Source: JALOAT01 sp041687015 (GTDB taxonomy: Bacteria; Pseudomonadota; Gammaproteobacteria; Thiohalomonadales; Thiohalomonadaceae). From it: a DNA stretch of 23,337 nucleotides. Positions 7,192-14,763 of this stretch are shown one piece after another. The stretch covers positions 1 to 23,337 of the forward strand of contig JAWLCT010000046.1 of assembly GCA_041687015.1 (NCBI GenBank), read 5' to 3'. Each line of letters opens with the position of its first letter. The stretch's first letter is position 1. The notes below the pieces were generated by a model. The model did not search any database and was not told the origin of the DNA. It saw only the letters and a program-made list of their open reading frames with translations. A program made the position numbers and the translations under genes.

Positions 7192-8613
7192 TCAGGCAGC
7201 GGCAGCGGCCGTGCGGACGCTACGGGAAGCAGCCGCGCGGATGGTCATGACGGTGTTGAACAGCATCACGACGGCGCCGGCCCAGTAGATGACACCACCG
7301 ATGGCACGCATGGCGTAGTACGGGTGCATGGCGGCGACGGATTCGGCGAAGGTGTACGTCAGGGTGCCGAACTCGTCGTAGTCACGCCACATCAGGCCCT
7401 GCATGATGCCGGACACCCACATGGCGGTGATGTAAACCACGGCGCCGATGGTGGCCATCCAGAAGTGCAGGTTCACCAGCTTGGCGCTGTACATCTCGGT
7501 GTTCCACAGCTTCATCACCAAGTGGTACAGGGCACCGGCGGCAACCATCGCAACCCAGCCCAGGGCACCGGAGTGCACGTGGCCCACGGTCCAGTCGGTG
7601 TAGTGCGACAGGGCGTTAACGGTCTTGGACGACATGACCGGACCTTCGAAGGTGGACATGGCGTAGAAGGCCAGGGACATGATGAGGAAGCGCAGCACGT
7701 AGTCGGTGCGGAGCTTATCCCAGGCACCCGAGAGGGTCATCATGCCGTTCACGGCACCACCCCAGGAGGGGATGATCATGGCAAGGGAAACGGCGGCACC
7801 CAGCGAACCGGTCCAGTCAGGCAGCGCGGTGTACTGGAGGTGGTGCGCACCCAGCCACACGTAGCCGAACATCAGGGCCCAGAAGTGGATGACGGACAGG
7901 CGGTAGGAGAATACCGGACGGCCCGCCTGCTTCGGCACGAAGTAGTACATGATGCCGAGGAAGCCCGCGGTCAGGTAGAAGCCCACCGCGTTATGACCCC
8001 ACCACCACTGAATCATGGCGTCCTGCACACCGGAGAACACGGAGTAGGACTTGGTGAGGCTGACCGGGATGGCGAGGCTGTTCACCACGTGCAGATAGGT
8101 GATCATCACCATCATGCCCATGAAGAACCAGTTCGACACGTAGATGTGCGAGGTCTTGCGGGCCGCCACGGTCATCACGAAGTTGAACGCGAACGACAGC
8201 CAGACCACGGCGATCATGATGTCGATCCACCATTCGAGCTCGGCATATTCCTTGGCCTGGGTCAGACCCAGCGGCAGGGTGATGACGGCGCAAACGATGA
8301 TGAGGTTCCAACCCCAGAACACGAACCAGGCCAGGGCGTTGCTCCACAGCCGCACCCCGCAGGTGCGCTGCACGGAGTAGAAGGCCGTGGCCATCAGGGC
8401 ACAACCACCGAAGGCAAAGATCACTGCATTGGTATGCAGCGGACGCAGACGGCCGAAGGACAGTTCCGCCATATCAAAATTGAGGAACGGCCAGGCCAAC
8501 TCGGACGCGACGTACACACCCACCAGGGTGCCTACGACCAGATAGACGATCGCCGCGACGGTAAACCATCTGACGACGTCAAAGTCGTATTTATTTTCTA
8601 CTTGTGCTTCCAC
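7192..8613 (-). CDS. ccoN: CcoN, catalytic subunit of cbb3-type cytochrome c oxidase
   Basis: Encodes 473 residues from a GTG start, with GGAG eight bases upstream. It is a 12-helix haem-copper oxidase of the C family. All catalytic residues are visible at the family's usual positions: His60 (PLHTN, low-spin haem b), His207 (WWWGHN), His257 and His258 (LGAHH) for CuB, Tyr251 for the His-Tyr crosslink, and His345 and His347 (HVHSG) for the haems. It reduces oxygen to water with very high affinity and pumps protons, giving respiration at low oxygen. It is the first gene of ccoNOQP and sits behind an FNR-type promoter and a long leader. Confidence 0.97.
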   Translation of the reverse strand: MEAQVENKYDFDVVRWFTVAAIVYLVVGTLVGVYVASELAWPFLNFDMAELSFGRLRPLHTNAVIFAFGGCALMATAFYSVQRTCGVRLWSNALAWFVFWGWNLIIVCAVITLPLGLTQAKEYAELEWWIDIMIAVVWLSFAFNFVMTVAARKTSHIYVSNWFFMGMMVMITYLHVVNSLAIPVSLTKSYSVFSGVQDAMIQWWWGHNAVGFYLTAGFLGIMYYFVPKQAGRPVFSYRLSVIHFWALMFGYVWLGAHHLQYTALPDWTGSLGAAVSLAMIIPSWGGAVNGMMTLSGAWDKLRTDYVLRFLIMSLAFYAMSTFEGPVMSSKTVNALSHYTDWTVGHVHSGALGWVAMVAAGALYHLVMKLWNTEMYSAKLVNLHFWMATIGAVVYITAMWVSGIMQGLMWRDYDEFGTLTYTFAESVAAMHPYYAMRAIGGVIYWAGAVVMLFNTVMTIRAAASRSVRTAAAAA

Positions 8614-8981
8614 GAGTAGTTCTCCTCTCTATTGCCAATAGTTACTTGCCAAGCTGCTCCCGCCTCAATCGGGGTTGAAGATCGTGGCGGCAAACCCCAT
8701 TTCCGAGCAGTGCCCGGATCCTACCTCCTGTGGCTACCGTTTAGGTAGCGGCGATACTCCTTATTTTTCTTCCCTGTGGTTCATCGAAACCCCTGCTTGC
8801 GCGTCAACCGTGTCCCACGCACGGCAGCCCGACTCGCGCACAAGACGGGCGGGCATCCGTGGAACGGGTGAACATGAAACAGAAACAGCGCGGTGCCTGG
8901 CGCGAGGAGGGGTGGTCAACGCGATGGGATGTCAGCATGCAGCAGCACCTTTGTTGCGCCGCCGACCGGTTCGGGACGCAC
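8614..8981 (-). promoter_or_regulatory. Long, potentially folded 5' leader of ccoN
   Basis: If transcription starts near 8981, about 370 bases precede ccoN with no convincing gene. The leader contains a hairpin (GCTACC-GTTTA-GGTAGC, plus-strand 8733-8749) and nested complementary arms: GAGCAG 8705-8710 with CTGCTC 8654-8659, enclosing AACCCC 8693-8698 with GGGGTT 8671-8676. A seven-codon mini-ORF (8761-8784, ATG after AGGGG, product MNHREEK) lies just upstream of the hairpin. It resembles no riboswitch class I can name, and chance complementarity in GC-rich DNA is possible. The plus-strand reading frame across this stretch looks spurious. Confidence 0.3.
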
Positions 8982-8987
8982 GCTCGC

Positions 8988-9030
8988 ATACTAGCCAGCC
9001 ACTACATGAAGAAACATTGATATTCGTCAA
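8988..9030 (-). promoter_or_regulatory. FNR-type (class II) promoter for ccoNOQP
   Basis: On the minus strand TTGACGAATATCAA (9030-9017) matches the FNR consensus TTGAT-N4-ATCAA at nine of ten defined bases. A -10-like TAGTAT lies at 8993-8988. The centre of the FNR site is 33 bases from the centre of the -10 element, which matches a class II FNR promoter (activator near -41.5). There is no -35 match, as expected for activator dependence. The predicted start is near 8981. The adjacent fnr gene encodes a regulator with the matching recognition residues. Confidence 0.75.
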
Positions 9031-9079
9031 ACAAGAGGGCAATTCCCACACGGAGAAAACCGACAATTCAGCTGCGAAA

Positions 9080-9850
9080 TCAAGCCTGTGAACTGAGTCT
9101 CGGGTGGGCGGGACGCACGTTGGTGGCGAGGGCGCGCAGGCGTGGGAGATCGAGGATGCGGATGTGTTTGCGTTGTACCGTGAGCAGGCCTTCTTCCTGA
9201 AACCGGGTAAACAGGCGGCTGACCGTTTCCACCGCCAGGCCCAGGTAATTGCCGATGTCGTTGCGGGACATGCTCAGGTGAAATTCGGACACGGAGAATC
9301 CGCGCTGCCGGTAGCGGTCGGACAGGCTGATCAACAGAGCGGCCAAGCGTTCTTCGGCGCTTTTCTTGCCCAGCAGCATGAGCAGCGACTGGTCATGCAG
9401 GATTTCCTTGCTCATGACCTTGAGTAACTGGTGCTGGAGGCTGGGAATGCGTTCGCTCAGGGCTTCCAGCTCGTCGAAGGGGATTTCGCACACACTGGAG
9501 GTTTCGAGTGCCTTGGCGGCGCAGGGGTGGAATTCGGCGGTGATGGCGGCCAACCCGAGCAGTTCGCCCGGAAGATGAAAGCCGATGACCTGCTCATGAC
9601 CGTCTTCGGTGGGGGCGTAGGCCTTGATGGAGCCGGAGCGCACGGCATAAATGGCCTGAAAGCGGTCGCCCACCTGGAACAGGTGTTCGCCGCGGCGCAC
9701 CGGCCGCTTGCGCTTGATGATGCGATCGAGCTGCTCCAGGTCGGCCTCGCCGATGCCCACAGGCAGGCAGAGCTGAAAAAGATTGCAGTCCTTGCAGGCA
9801 ACCTTTATCTGCGTCAGCGAGATGACTTTGTCGAGGTCTTCGCCTCCCAT
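9080..9850 (-). CDS. fnr: Fnr/Anr family oxygen-sensing transcription regulator
   Basis: Encodes 256 residues. Four cysteines for an oxygen-labile [4Fe-4S] cluster are present: Cys19, Cys22 and Cys28 in the N-terminal ACKDCNLFQLC, and Cys110. A cyclic-nucleotide-binding-fold effector domain, a dimerisation helix and a Crp-type winged helix-turn-helix follow. The recognition helix contains ETVSR (Glu208, Ser211, Arg212), the FNR code for TTGAT half-sites. Without oxygen the dimer binds DNA and typically activates ccoNOQP. The gene lies directly upstream of the ccoN control region on the same strand and diverges from hisB. The ATG at 9850 has no good ribosome binding site, but no better start is visible. 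Confidence 0.95.
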   Translation of the reverse strand: MGGEDLDKVISLTQIKVACKDCNLFQLCLPVGIGEADLEQLDRIIKRKRPVRRGEHLFQVGDRFQAIYAVRSGSIKAYAPTEDGHEQVIGFHLPGELLGLAAITAEFHPCAAKALETSSVCEIPFDELEALSERIPSLQHQLLKVMSKEILHDQSLLMLLGKKSAEERLAALLISLSDRYRQRGFSVSEFHLSMSRNDIGNYLGLAVETVSRLFTRFQEEGLLTVQRKHIRILDLPRLRALATNVRPAHPRLSSQA

Positions 9851-9986
9851 CGGGGCCCCGTCCGAGCGTGTGGGAGGGCCATCCTCTTATATGTGACGAG
9901 CACTTGCAAGGCTCTGTTCAACAGAACCCGCAGGATCGGGTATCCTACCGCCGCATCAATCCCCCGGCGCGGGGCGAGGAATCGTC

Positions 9987-10580
9987 ATGGCAGCACGCAG
10001 GGCCAACGTAGCCCGTAATACCCTGGAAACCCAAATCGAGGTCAGCCTGGATCTGGACGGCAGCGGCCGTGCGGAACTGGACACCGGGGTGCCCTTTTTC
10101 GAGCACATGCTCGACCAGGTGGCGCGCCATGGCCTGGTGGACCTGCGCGTCCACGCCCGGGGCGACCTGCACATCGATGCCCATCACACGGTGGAGGATA
10201 TCGGCATCGCCCTGGGTCAGGCGTTCGCCCAGGCGGTGGGGGACAAAAAAGGCATCCGCCGCTACGGCCACGCCTATGTGCCCCTGGATGAGGCCCTGTC
10301 ACGGGTGGTCATCGACCTCTCCGGTCGGCCGGGGCTGGAATACCATGCCGAATTTCCGCGCGCACGCATCGGTGACTTCGATGTGGACCTGCTGCAGGAA
10401 TTCTTTCAAGCCTTCGTAAACCACGCCCAGGTCACGCTGCACGTGGATTGCTTGCGGGGCCGTAACGCCCATCACGTGGCCGAGACTATTTTCAAAGCCT
10501 TCGGTCGGGCCCTGCGCATGGCCCTGGAACGGGACGAGCGCATGGCCGGCGAAATGCCTTCGACCAAGGGCACTCTTTAA
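9987..10580 (+). CDS. hisB: HisB, imidazoleglycerol-phosphate dehydratase (monofunctional)
   Basis: Encodes 197 residues with the metal-binding motifs FFEHML (37-42), DAHHTVEDIGI (64-74) and GRNAHHVAE near the C-terminus. It dehydrates imidazole-glycerol phosphate to imidazole-acetol phosphate, the sixth step of histidine synthesis. There is no N-terminal histidinol-phosphatase domain, so this is the monofunctional form and the phosphatase must be encoded elsewhere. GAGGA lies six bases before the ATG. It is the first gene of the his-tat run. The 136-bp gap to the divergent fnr must hold both promoters, but I could not assign convincing -35/-10 pairs. Confidence 0.96.
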   Translation: MAARRANVARNTLETQIEVSLDLDGSGRAELDTGVPFFEHMLDQVARHGLVDLRVHARGDLHIDAHHTVEDIGIALGQAFAQAVGDKKGIRRYGHAYVPLDEALSRVVIDLSGRPGLEYHAEFPRARIGDFDVDLLQEFFQAFVNHAQVTLHVDCLRGRNAHHVAETIFKAFGRALRMALERDERMAGEMPSTKGTL

Positions 10581-10609
10581 AACCTTCAAACCTTCGCGGT
10601 GTTTCTTCC

Positions 10610-11257
10610 ATGAGCTCCGTCGCCGTCATCGACTATGGCATGGGCAACCTGCACTCGGTGGCCAAGGCCCTCGAACACACGGGTTGTGTCGACAGGGTGC
10701 TGGTCACCCACGAGCCCGAACTCATCCGGCGCGCCGATCGCGTGGTGCTGCCCGGCGTGGGCGCCATCCGCGACTGCATGGCCGAATTGCGCCGGTTGCA
10801 CCTGGACGAGCTGGTCCAGGAAGTGGTGCAAACCAAGCCGTTTCTCGGCGTCTGTGTGGGCATGCAGGCACTGATGGAGTGGAGTGCCGAGAACGAAGGC
10901 ACACCCTGTCTCGGCCTGTTCCCGGGCCGGGTGGAGTATTTCGGCGCCGATCTGCGCGACCCGGATACCGACGCCAGCCTCAAGGTCCCGCACATGGGGT
11001 GGAATCAGGTGCACCAGCGCGCGGACCATCCGCTGTGGCAGGGGATCGCACAGGATACCCGCTTCTATTTCGTCCACAGCTATTGCGTACAACCCGCCAA
11101 CGCCGATTTCGTGGCCGCCACGGCCCGCCACGGTGTGACTTTCGCGGCAGCGGTGGCGCGTGGCAATATCTTCGCGACCCAGTTCCATCCGGAAAAAAGC
11201 CATACCGCGGGACTGACCCTTTATGCCAACTTCTTGCGCTGGGACGGCCAGTCCTGA
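10610..11257 (+). CDS. hisH: HisH, glutamine amidotransferase subunit of IGP synthase
   Basis: Encodes 215 residues of class I glutamine amidotransferase. The triad is visible: Cys82 in GVCVGMQ, His193 and Glu195 in FHPEKSH. The oxyanion strand motif PGVGA is at 49-53. HisH releases ammonia from glutamine and channels it to HisF, making imidazole-glycerol phosphate and AICAR. It lies 29 bp after hisB with no clear ribosome binding site before the ATG. Its partner hisF is two genes downstream, after hisA, which is the standard order. Confidence 0.96.
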   Translation: MSSVAVIDYGMGNLHSVAKALEHTGCVDRVLVTHEPELIRRADRVVLPGVGAIRDCMAELRRLHLDELVQEVVQTKPFLGVCVGMQALMEWSAENEGTPCLGLFPGRVEYFGADLRDPDTDASLKVPHMGWNQVHQRADHPLWQGIAQDTRFYFVHSYCVQPANADFVAATARHGVTFAAAVARGNIFATQFHPEKSHTAGLTLYANFLRWDGQS

Positions 11258-11291
11258 ACGCGCGCCCGGACCCAAAAGAGGAAGCACATCC

Positions 11292-12029
11292 ATGCTGTTG
11301 ATCCCCGCCATCGACCTGAAGGACGGCAAGTGCGTGCGTCTGCGCCAGGGCCGCATGGAGGATGCCACCATCTTCTCCGACGATCCGGTGGCCGTGGCGA
11401 AACGCTGGGTGGATGCCGGCGCCCGGCGGTTGCACCTGGTCGATCTCAACGGCGCCTTCGAAGGCAAGCCGGTGAACCAGGCCGCCATCGAGGCGATTTG
11501 CCGGGCCTTTCCCGACCTGCCCATTCAGATCGGTGGCGGCATTCGCGACGAAGAGACCGCGGAAGCCTACCTGGCGGTCGGTGCCCAATACGTCATCATC
11601 GGCACCAAAGCAGTGAGTGCGCCCCATTTCGTCCAGGATCTGTGCCTGAACTTCCCGGGTCACATCATTGTCGGCCTGGATGCGAAAGAAGGCCGCGTGG
11701 CCGTGGACGGCTGGTCCAAGCTCTCCAAGCACGATGTCATCGACCTGGCCCGGCACTTCGAGGACGACGGCGTGTCGGCCATCATTTACACCGACATCGG
11801 TCGTGACGGCATGATGAGCGGCGTGAACGTGGAGGCCACGGTGCGCCTCGCCGAAGCGGTGCAAATCCCCATCATCGCCTCGGGCGGCATCACCAACCTG
11901 GAGGACATTCGCCGGTTGTGCGAAGCGGCGGAGTCGGGCATCACCGGGGCCATCACGGGCCGTGCCATCTACGAGGGCACGCTTGATTTCGCCGAAGGCC
12001 AGCGACTGGCCGACGAACTCTGCGGGTGA
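11292..12029 (+). CDS. hisA: HisA, phosphoribosylformimino-AICAR-phosphate isomerase
   Basis: Encodes 245 residues from ATG 11292. A longer frame opens at 11223 inside hisH, but the family start is MLLIPAIDLKDGKCVRLRQG and a GAGGA precedes it. It is a TIM barrel with the catalytic Asp in IPAIDLKDG (Asp8), phosphate-binding loops QIGGGIRDEET and ASGGITN, and the second acidic residue in TDIGRDGMMSG. It isomerises ProFAR to PRFAR, the substrate of HisFH. A palindromic intergenic repeat separates it from hisF. Confidence 0.95.
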   Translation: MLLIPAIDLKDGKCVRLRQGRMEDATIFSDDPVAVAKRWVDAGARRLHLVDLNGAFEGKPVNQAAIEAICRAFPDLPIQIGGGIRDEETAEAYLAVGAQYVIIGTKAVSAPHFVQDLCLNFPGHIIVGLDAKEGRVAVDGWSKLSKHDVIDLARHFEDDGVSAIIYTDIGRDGMMSGVNVEATVRLAEAVQIPIIASGGITNLEDIRRLCEAAESGITGAITGRAIYEGTLDFAEGQRLADELCG

Positions 12030-12037
12030 AGAAATCC

Positions 12038-12133
12038 CCGCAAATGAGCGCCGTTCAAAGAGAATGCGGGCTAATCGGCGCTGATTGGCGGAACTTGAAC
12101 CCCACATTCGCGTACATTCGCGGTTATTTGCGG
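12038..12133. repeat. Imperfect palindromic intergenic repeat between hisA and hisF
   Basis: The outer arms 12038-12070 and 12101-12133 are imperfect inverted copies, with CCGCAAAT at one end and ATTTGCGG at the other. The right arm holds the short direct repeat CATTCGCGTACATTCGCGG. It fills almost the whole 117-bp gap. It looks like the GCGAAT/ATTCGCG-type short intergenic repeats seen in many proteobacteria, an identification made from memory. It could fold in the his mRNA. Confidence 0.65.
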
Positions 12134-12146
12134 ACTTAACAAACCC

Positions 12147-12920
12147 ATGGGCCTCGCCAAACGCATCATTCCCTGCCTGGACGTGGACAACGGCCGGGTG
12201 GTCAAAGGCGTGCAATTCGTCGACATCCGTGACGCGGGTGATCCGGTGGAGATCGCGCGCCGCTATGACGAACAGGGCGCCGATGAGATCACCTTCCTGG
12301 ACATCACCGCCAGCGCCCACGAGCGCGAGACCATGGTGCATGTGGTGGAGCAGGTGGCCGGCGAGGTGTTCATCCCGCTCACCGTGGGCGGCGGCATCCG
12401 CACCAGCGCCGACGTGCGGCGGATGCTGAATGCCGGTGCCGACAAGGTGGCCATCAATACCGCCGCGGTGTTCAACCCGGAATTCGTCAAAGAGGCTTCG
12501 GACCGCTTCGGCGCCCAATGCATCGTGGTGGCCATCGACGCCAAGCGCGTGAGCGCCGAAGGCGAGCCCCCGCGCTGGGAAATCTTCACTCACGGCGGAC
12601 GCAAGCCCACGGGCCTCGACGCCATCGATTGGGCCCGCAAGATGGTCGATTACGGTGCCGGCGAGATCCTGCTTACCAGCATGGACCGCGACGGCACCAA
12701 AGCCGGCTTCGACCTGGAACTCACCCGTGCCGTCTGCGATGCCGTGCACGTCCCGGTCATCGCCTCGGGCGGCGTCGGCAACCTCGATCACCTGGTCGAT
12801 GGTATCGTGCAGGGTCACGCCGAGGCGGTACTGGCCGCGAGCATCTTCCACTTCGGCGAATACACCATCGAACAGGCCAAACGCCGCATGGCCGAGTCCG
12901 GCATCGAGGTGCGGCTGTGA
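12147..12920 (+). CDS. hisF: HisF, cyclase subunit of imidazole-glycerol-phosphate synthase
   Basis: Encodes 257 residues of (beta/alpha)8 barrel. Asp11 in CLDVDNGRVVKG and the Asp in TSMDRDGTKAGFD are the catalytic acids. The phosphate-binding loops TVGGGIRTSADV and ASGGVGNLDH are present. It condenses PRFAR with HisH-derived ammonia to give IGP and AICAR. Its ATG has no clear ribosome binding site and lies 13 bp after one palindromic repeat. A second palindrome begins 11 bp after its stop, so hisF is flanked by repeats on both sides, which is unusual within a biosynthetic operon. Confidence 0.96.
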   Translation: MGLAKRIIPCLDVDNGRVVKGVQFVDIRDAGDPVEIARRYDEQGADEITFLDITASAHERETMVHVVEQVAGEVFIPLTVGGGIRTSADVRRMLNAGADKVAINTAAVFNPEFVKEASDRFGAQCIVVAIDAKRVSAEGEPPRWEIFTHGGRKPTGLDAIDWARKMVDYGAGEILLTSMDRDGTKAGFDLELTRAVCDAVHVPVIASGGVGNLDHLVDGIVQGHAEAVLAASIFHFGEYTIEQAKRRMAESGIEVRL

Positions 12921-12931
12921 GATTAAGAATT

Positions 12932-12998
12932 AACCACGGGGGACACGGGGATCATGAATGCGGGTTTCATCCCCGTGTCCCCCGTGTTCCCCGTGGTT
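12932..12998. repeat. Palindromic CCACGGGG-type repeat between hisF and hisI
   Basis: The left arm 12932-12952 and right arm 12969-12998 are inverted copies built from roughly 9-base units of the type ACACGGGGG. The left arm has two units and the right arm three. ATGAA and TTCAT pair near the loop. The right arm ends in GGTTGG, and the adjacent bases complete GGAG, the ribosome binding site of hisI. The element resembles the repeat at 15623-15756. Confidence 0.8.
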
Positions 12999-13010
12999 GG
13001 AGCTTTTCTC

Positions 13011-13397
13011 TTGAATTGGATTGACGAGATCAAGTGGACCGAGGATGGGCTGGTGCCCGTCATTGCCCAGGAGGCCGGCTCCGGGCGGGTGCTCATGTTC
13101 GCGTGGATGAACCGCGAATCCCTGGAACGCACCGTGGCCGAGGGGCGCGCGGTGTACTGGTCCCGCTCGCGCCGGAAGCTGTGGCCCAAGGGTGAGGAGT
13201 CCGGGCATGTGCAGCGGGTGGTCAGCTTGCGGCTGGATTGCGATGCCGATGTGCTGCTGATGGAAGTGGAGCAGGTGGGCGGTATCGCCTGCCACACCGG
13301 GCGTCACAGTTGCTTTTACCGGGAACTGCGCGACGGGCAGTGGGTGGAAACCGACGCGGTGCGGCGCAATCCCGACGAGATTTACAGGAAATCATGA
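13011..13397 (+). CDS. hisI: HisI, phosphoribosyl-AMP cyclohydrolase
   Basis: Encodes 128 residues when started at TTG 13011. An in-frame ATG at 12954 lies inside the palindromic repeat and would add 19 residues encoded by repeat DNA. The TTG has GGAG eight bases upstream and begins the conserved region (NWIDEIKWTEDGLVPVIAQ). Family motifs are LMFAWMNRESL, YWSRSRRKLW and the zinc-binding cysteines in LDCDADVLL and IACHTGRHSCFYR. It opens the adenine ring of phosphoribosyl-AMP. The stop overlaps the hisE start (ATGA), so hisI and hisE are separate genes here and not fused. Confidence 0.92.
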   Translation: MNWIDEIKWTEDGLVPVIAQEAGSGRVLMFAWMNRESLERTVAEGRAVYWSRSRRKLWPKGEESGHVQRVVSLRLDCDADVLLMEVEQVGGIACHTGRHSCFYRELRDGQWVETDAVRRNPDEIYRKS

Positions 13398-13711
13398 ACG
13401 ACATCCTTTCGCGTCTCGACGCGGTCCTGGCCGAGCGCAAGCAGGCTGATCCCGAGTCCTCCTACGTGGCCAAGTTGTACGCCAAGGGCCTGGATTCCAT
13501 ACTGAAGAAGGTCGGCGAAGAAGCCACCGAAACGGTGATTGCCGCCAAGGGCGGTGACAAAGGCCAGGTGATCTACGAAACCGCCGACCTGTGGTTCCAT
13601 ACCCTTGTGATGCTCAAGCACCTCGACCTGGGCCCGCAGGACGTGCTGGACGAACTGGCGCGCCGCTTCGGGCTCTCGGGCATCGAGGAAAAAGCCAGCC
13701 GAGGCCAGTGA
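13394..13711 (+). CDS. hisE: HisE, phosphoribosyl-ATP pyrophosphohydrolase
   Basis: Encodes 105 residues, all-alpha MazG-like fold. Typical motifs are SYVAKLYAKGLDSILKKVGE, EEATETVIAAK and ETADLWFHTLVMLK, which carry the acidic metal ligands. It converts PR-ATP to PR-AMP, the step before HisI. The start was set at ATG 13394, with AGGAA upstream and a four-base overlap with hisI, in place of the longer frame from 13238. The stop shares one base with the start of the HIT gene. Confidence 0.95.
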   Translation: MNDILSRLDAVLAERKQADPESSYVAKLYAKGLDSILKKVGEEATETVIAAKGGDKGQVIYETADLWFHTLVMLKHLDLGPQDVLDELARRFGLSGIEEKASRGQ

Positions 13712-14043
13712 TGACCGACTGTATCTTCTGCCGCATCGCCGCGGGCGAGATCCCGGCGAACAAGGTCTACGAGGACGAAAACTTCGTGGCGTTTCACGAC
13801 CTGCACCCCAAGGCGGCGGTGCATCTGCTGGTGATCCCGCGCAAGCACATCGCCAGTCTGGCCGAACTGGAGCAGGGCGACGAAGGTCTGATGGGGCAGA
13901 TGATGCGCTTGTTGCCGCAGCTCGCCCGTGAGCAGGGTCTCGACGGCTTTCGCACCATCATCAATACCGGCCGCAGCGGCGGCCAGGAAATTTTCCACCT
14001 ACATGTCCATTTACTCGGCGGCGAGGGGCTGCCGGGCTTCTAA
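13711..14043 (+). CDS. hinT: HIT-family nucleotide hydrolase (HinT-like)
   Basis: Encodes 110 residues starting MTDCIFCRIAAGEIPANKVY, with CxxC at Cys4 and Cys7. The histidine triad is HLHVHLLGG (His96, His98, His100). HinT enzymes hydrolyse purine nucleoside phosphoramidates such as aminoacyl-AMP and AMP-NH2. The start at 13711 overlaps the hisE stop by one base (TGATG), so it is coupled to histidine synthesis genes. The reading frame open from 13591 is only an extension into hisE. The tatA gene follows after 15 bp. Confidence 0.93.
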   Translation: MTDCIFCRIAAGEIPANKVYEDENFVAFHDLHPKAAVHLLVIPRKHIASLAELEQGDEGLMGQMMRLLPQLAREQGLDGFRTIINTGRSGGQEIFHLHVHLLGGEGLPGF

Positions 14044-14058
14044 TCGGGGAGTGACGTA

Positions 14059-14301
14059 ATGGGTATCAGCATCTGGCAGCTTCTGATCGTTCTGGCCATC
14101 GTGGTCCTGCTGTTCGGCACCAAGAAGCTGCGCAACATCGGTTCCGACCTGGGTGGCGCCATCAAGAATTTCCGCGGCGCCATGCGCGATGGCGAAGCCG
14201 AAACCGAAGAGCAGAAGCCGGCCGGTGAGCAGGCTCAGCTGCGCAAGGAGGAAGGTACGGTCATCGAGGGTCAGGCGACCCGCGAAAAGGACAAGGCCTG
14301 A
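14059..14301 (+). CDS. tatA: TatA, twin-arginine translocase pore-forming subunit
   Basis: Encodes 80 residues: a short N-terminal membrane helix (about 4-19), the FG hinge (LLFGTKKLRNIGSDLGGAIK), an amphipathic helix to about residue 42 and a charged disordered tail. GGGGAG precedes the ATG. TatA oligomers form the passage for folded proteins. Plausible Tat substrates in such a respiratory organism are redox enzymes. It is followed by tatB after 45 bp. Confidence 0.95.
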   Translation: MGISIWQLLIVLAIVVLLFGTKKLRNIGSDLGGAIKNFRGAMRDGEAETEEQKPAGEQAQLRKEEGTVIEGQATREKDKA

Positions 14302-14346
14302 ACAGTCTGAGCGGGCCGTCGATCGTGCGCGCGGGGACGCTTTCCT

Positions 14347-14763
14347 ATGTTTGACGTGGGTTTCTGGGAACTGATGGTGATCGCCGTTGTGGCGCTTATC
14401 GTCATCGGCCCCGAGCGCCTGCCGGGCGTTGCCCGGACGGCAGGGTTATGGGTCGGTCGCCTGCGTCGTTTTGTGGCCGGCGTGAAGGCGGATATCGAGC
14501 GTGAGGTCAAGGCCGAGGAGCTCAAGCGCGTCATGGAAGAGCAGGCCAAGAGCTCGGGGATTCACGAGATCATCGAAGAAACCCGTTCCGTGGCCGGCGA
14601 GCTGAATCGCACCGTGGCGCTCGACCAGGATGCGGCAACCGCACAGGCCCCCGCCGCTCAGCCCAACCCGGCCCTGTCCTCGGCCGCTTCCACATCATCT
14701 GCCGCCGTGGACGCCACCCCGGAAAAGCAGGACCCCACCGAAACCCCGAAACACCATGGCTGA
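14347..14763 (+). CDS. tatB: TatB, twin-arginine translocase receptor subunit
   Basis: Encodes 138 residues. The N-terminal helix MFDVGFWELMVIAVVALIVI is followed by the TatB hinge GPERLPGVAR, then a long amphipathic helix and an Ala/Pro/Ser-rich tail. TatB binds TatC and twin-arginine signal peptides. Its last eight bases overlap tatC. The hinge GPERLPG distinguishes it from TatA. Confidence 0.95.
   Translation: MFDVGFWELMVIAVVALIVIGPERLPGVARTAGLWVGRLRRFVAGVKADIEREVKAEELKRVMEEQAKSSGIHEIIEETRSVAGELNRTVALDQDAATAQAPAAQPNPALSSAASTSSAAVDATPEKQDPTETPKHHG

Noticed and set aside
7324..8619. A 431-codon plus-strand frame opposite ccoN
   Set aside because: Shadow of ccoN, extremely His/Gly-rich and without a domain.
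8675..9091. A 138-codon plus-strand frame in the fnr-ccoN gap
   Set aside because: No clear ribosome binding site, low-complexity polar translation, and it covers the FNR promoter and leader on the other strand.
10980..12851. A 623-codon minus-strand frame across hisH, hisA and hisF
   Set aside because: It runs antisense through three clear enzymes and across an intergenic repeat. No ribosome binding site or domain is visible.
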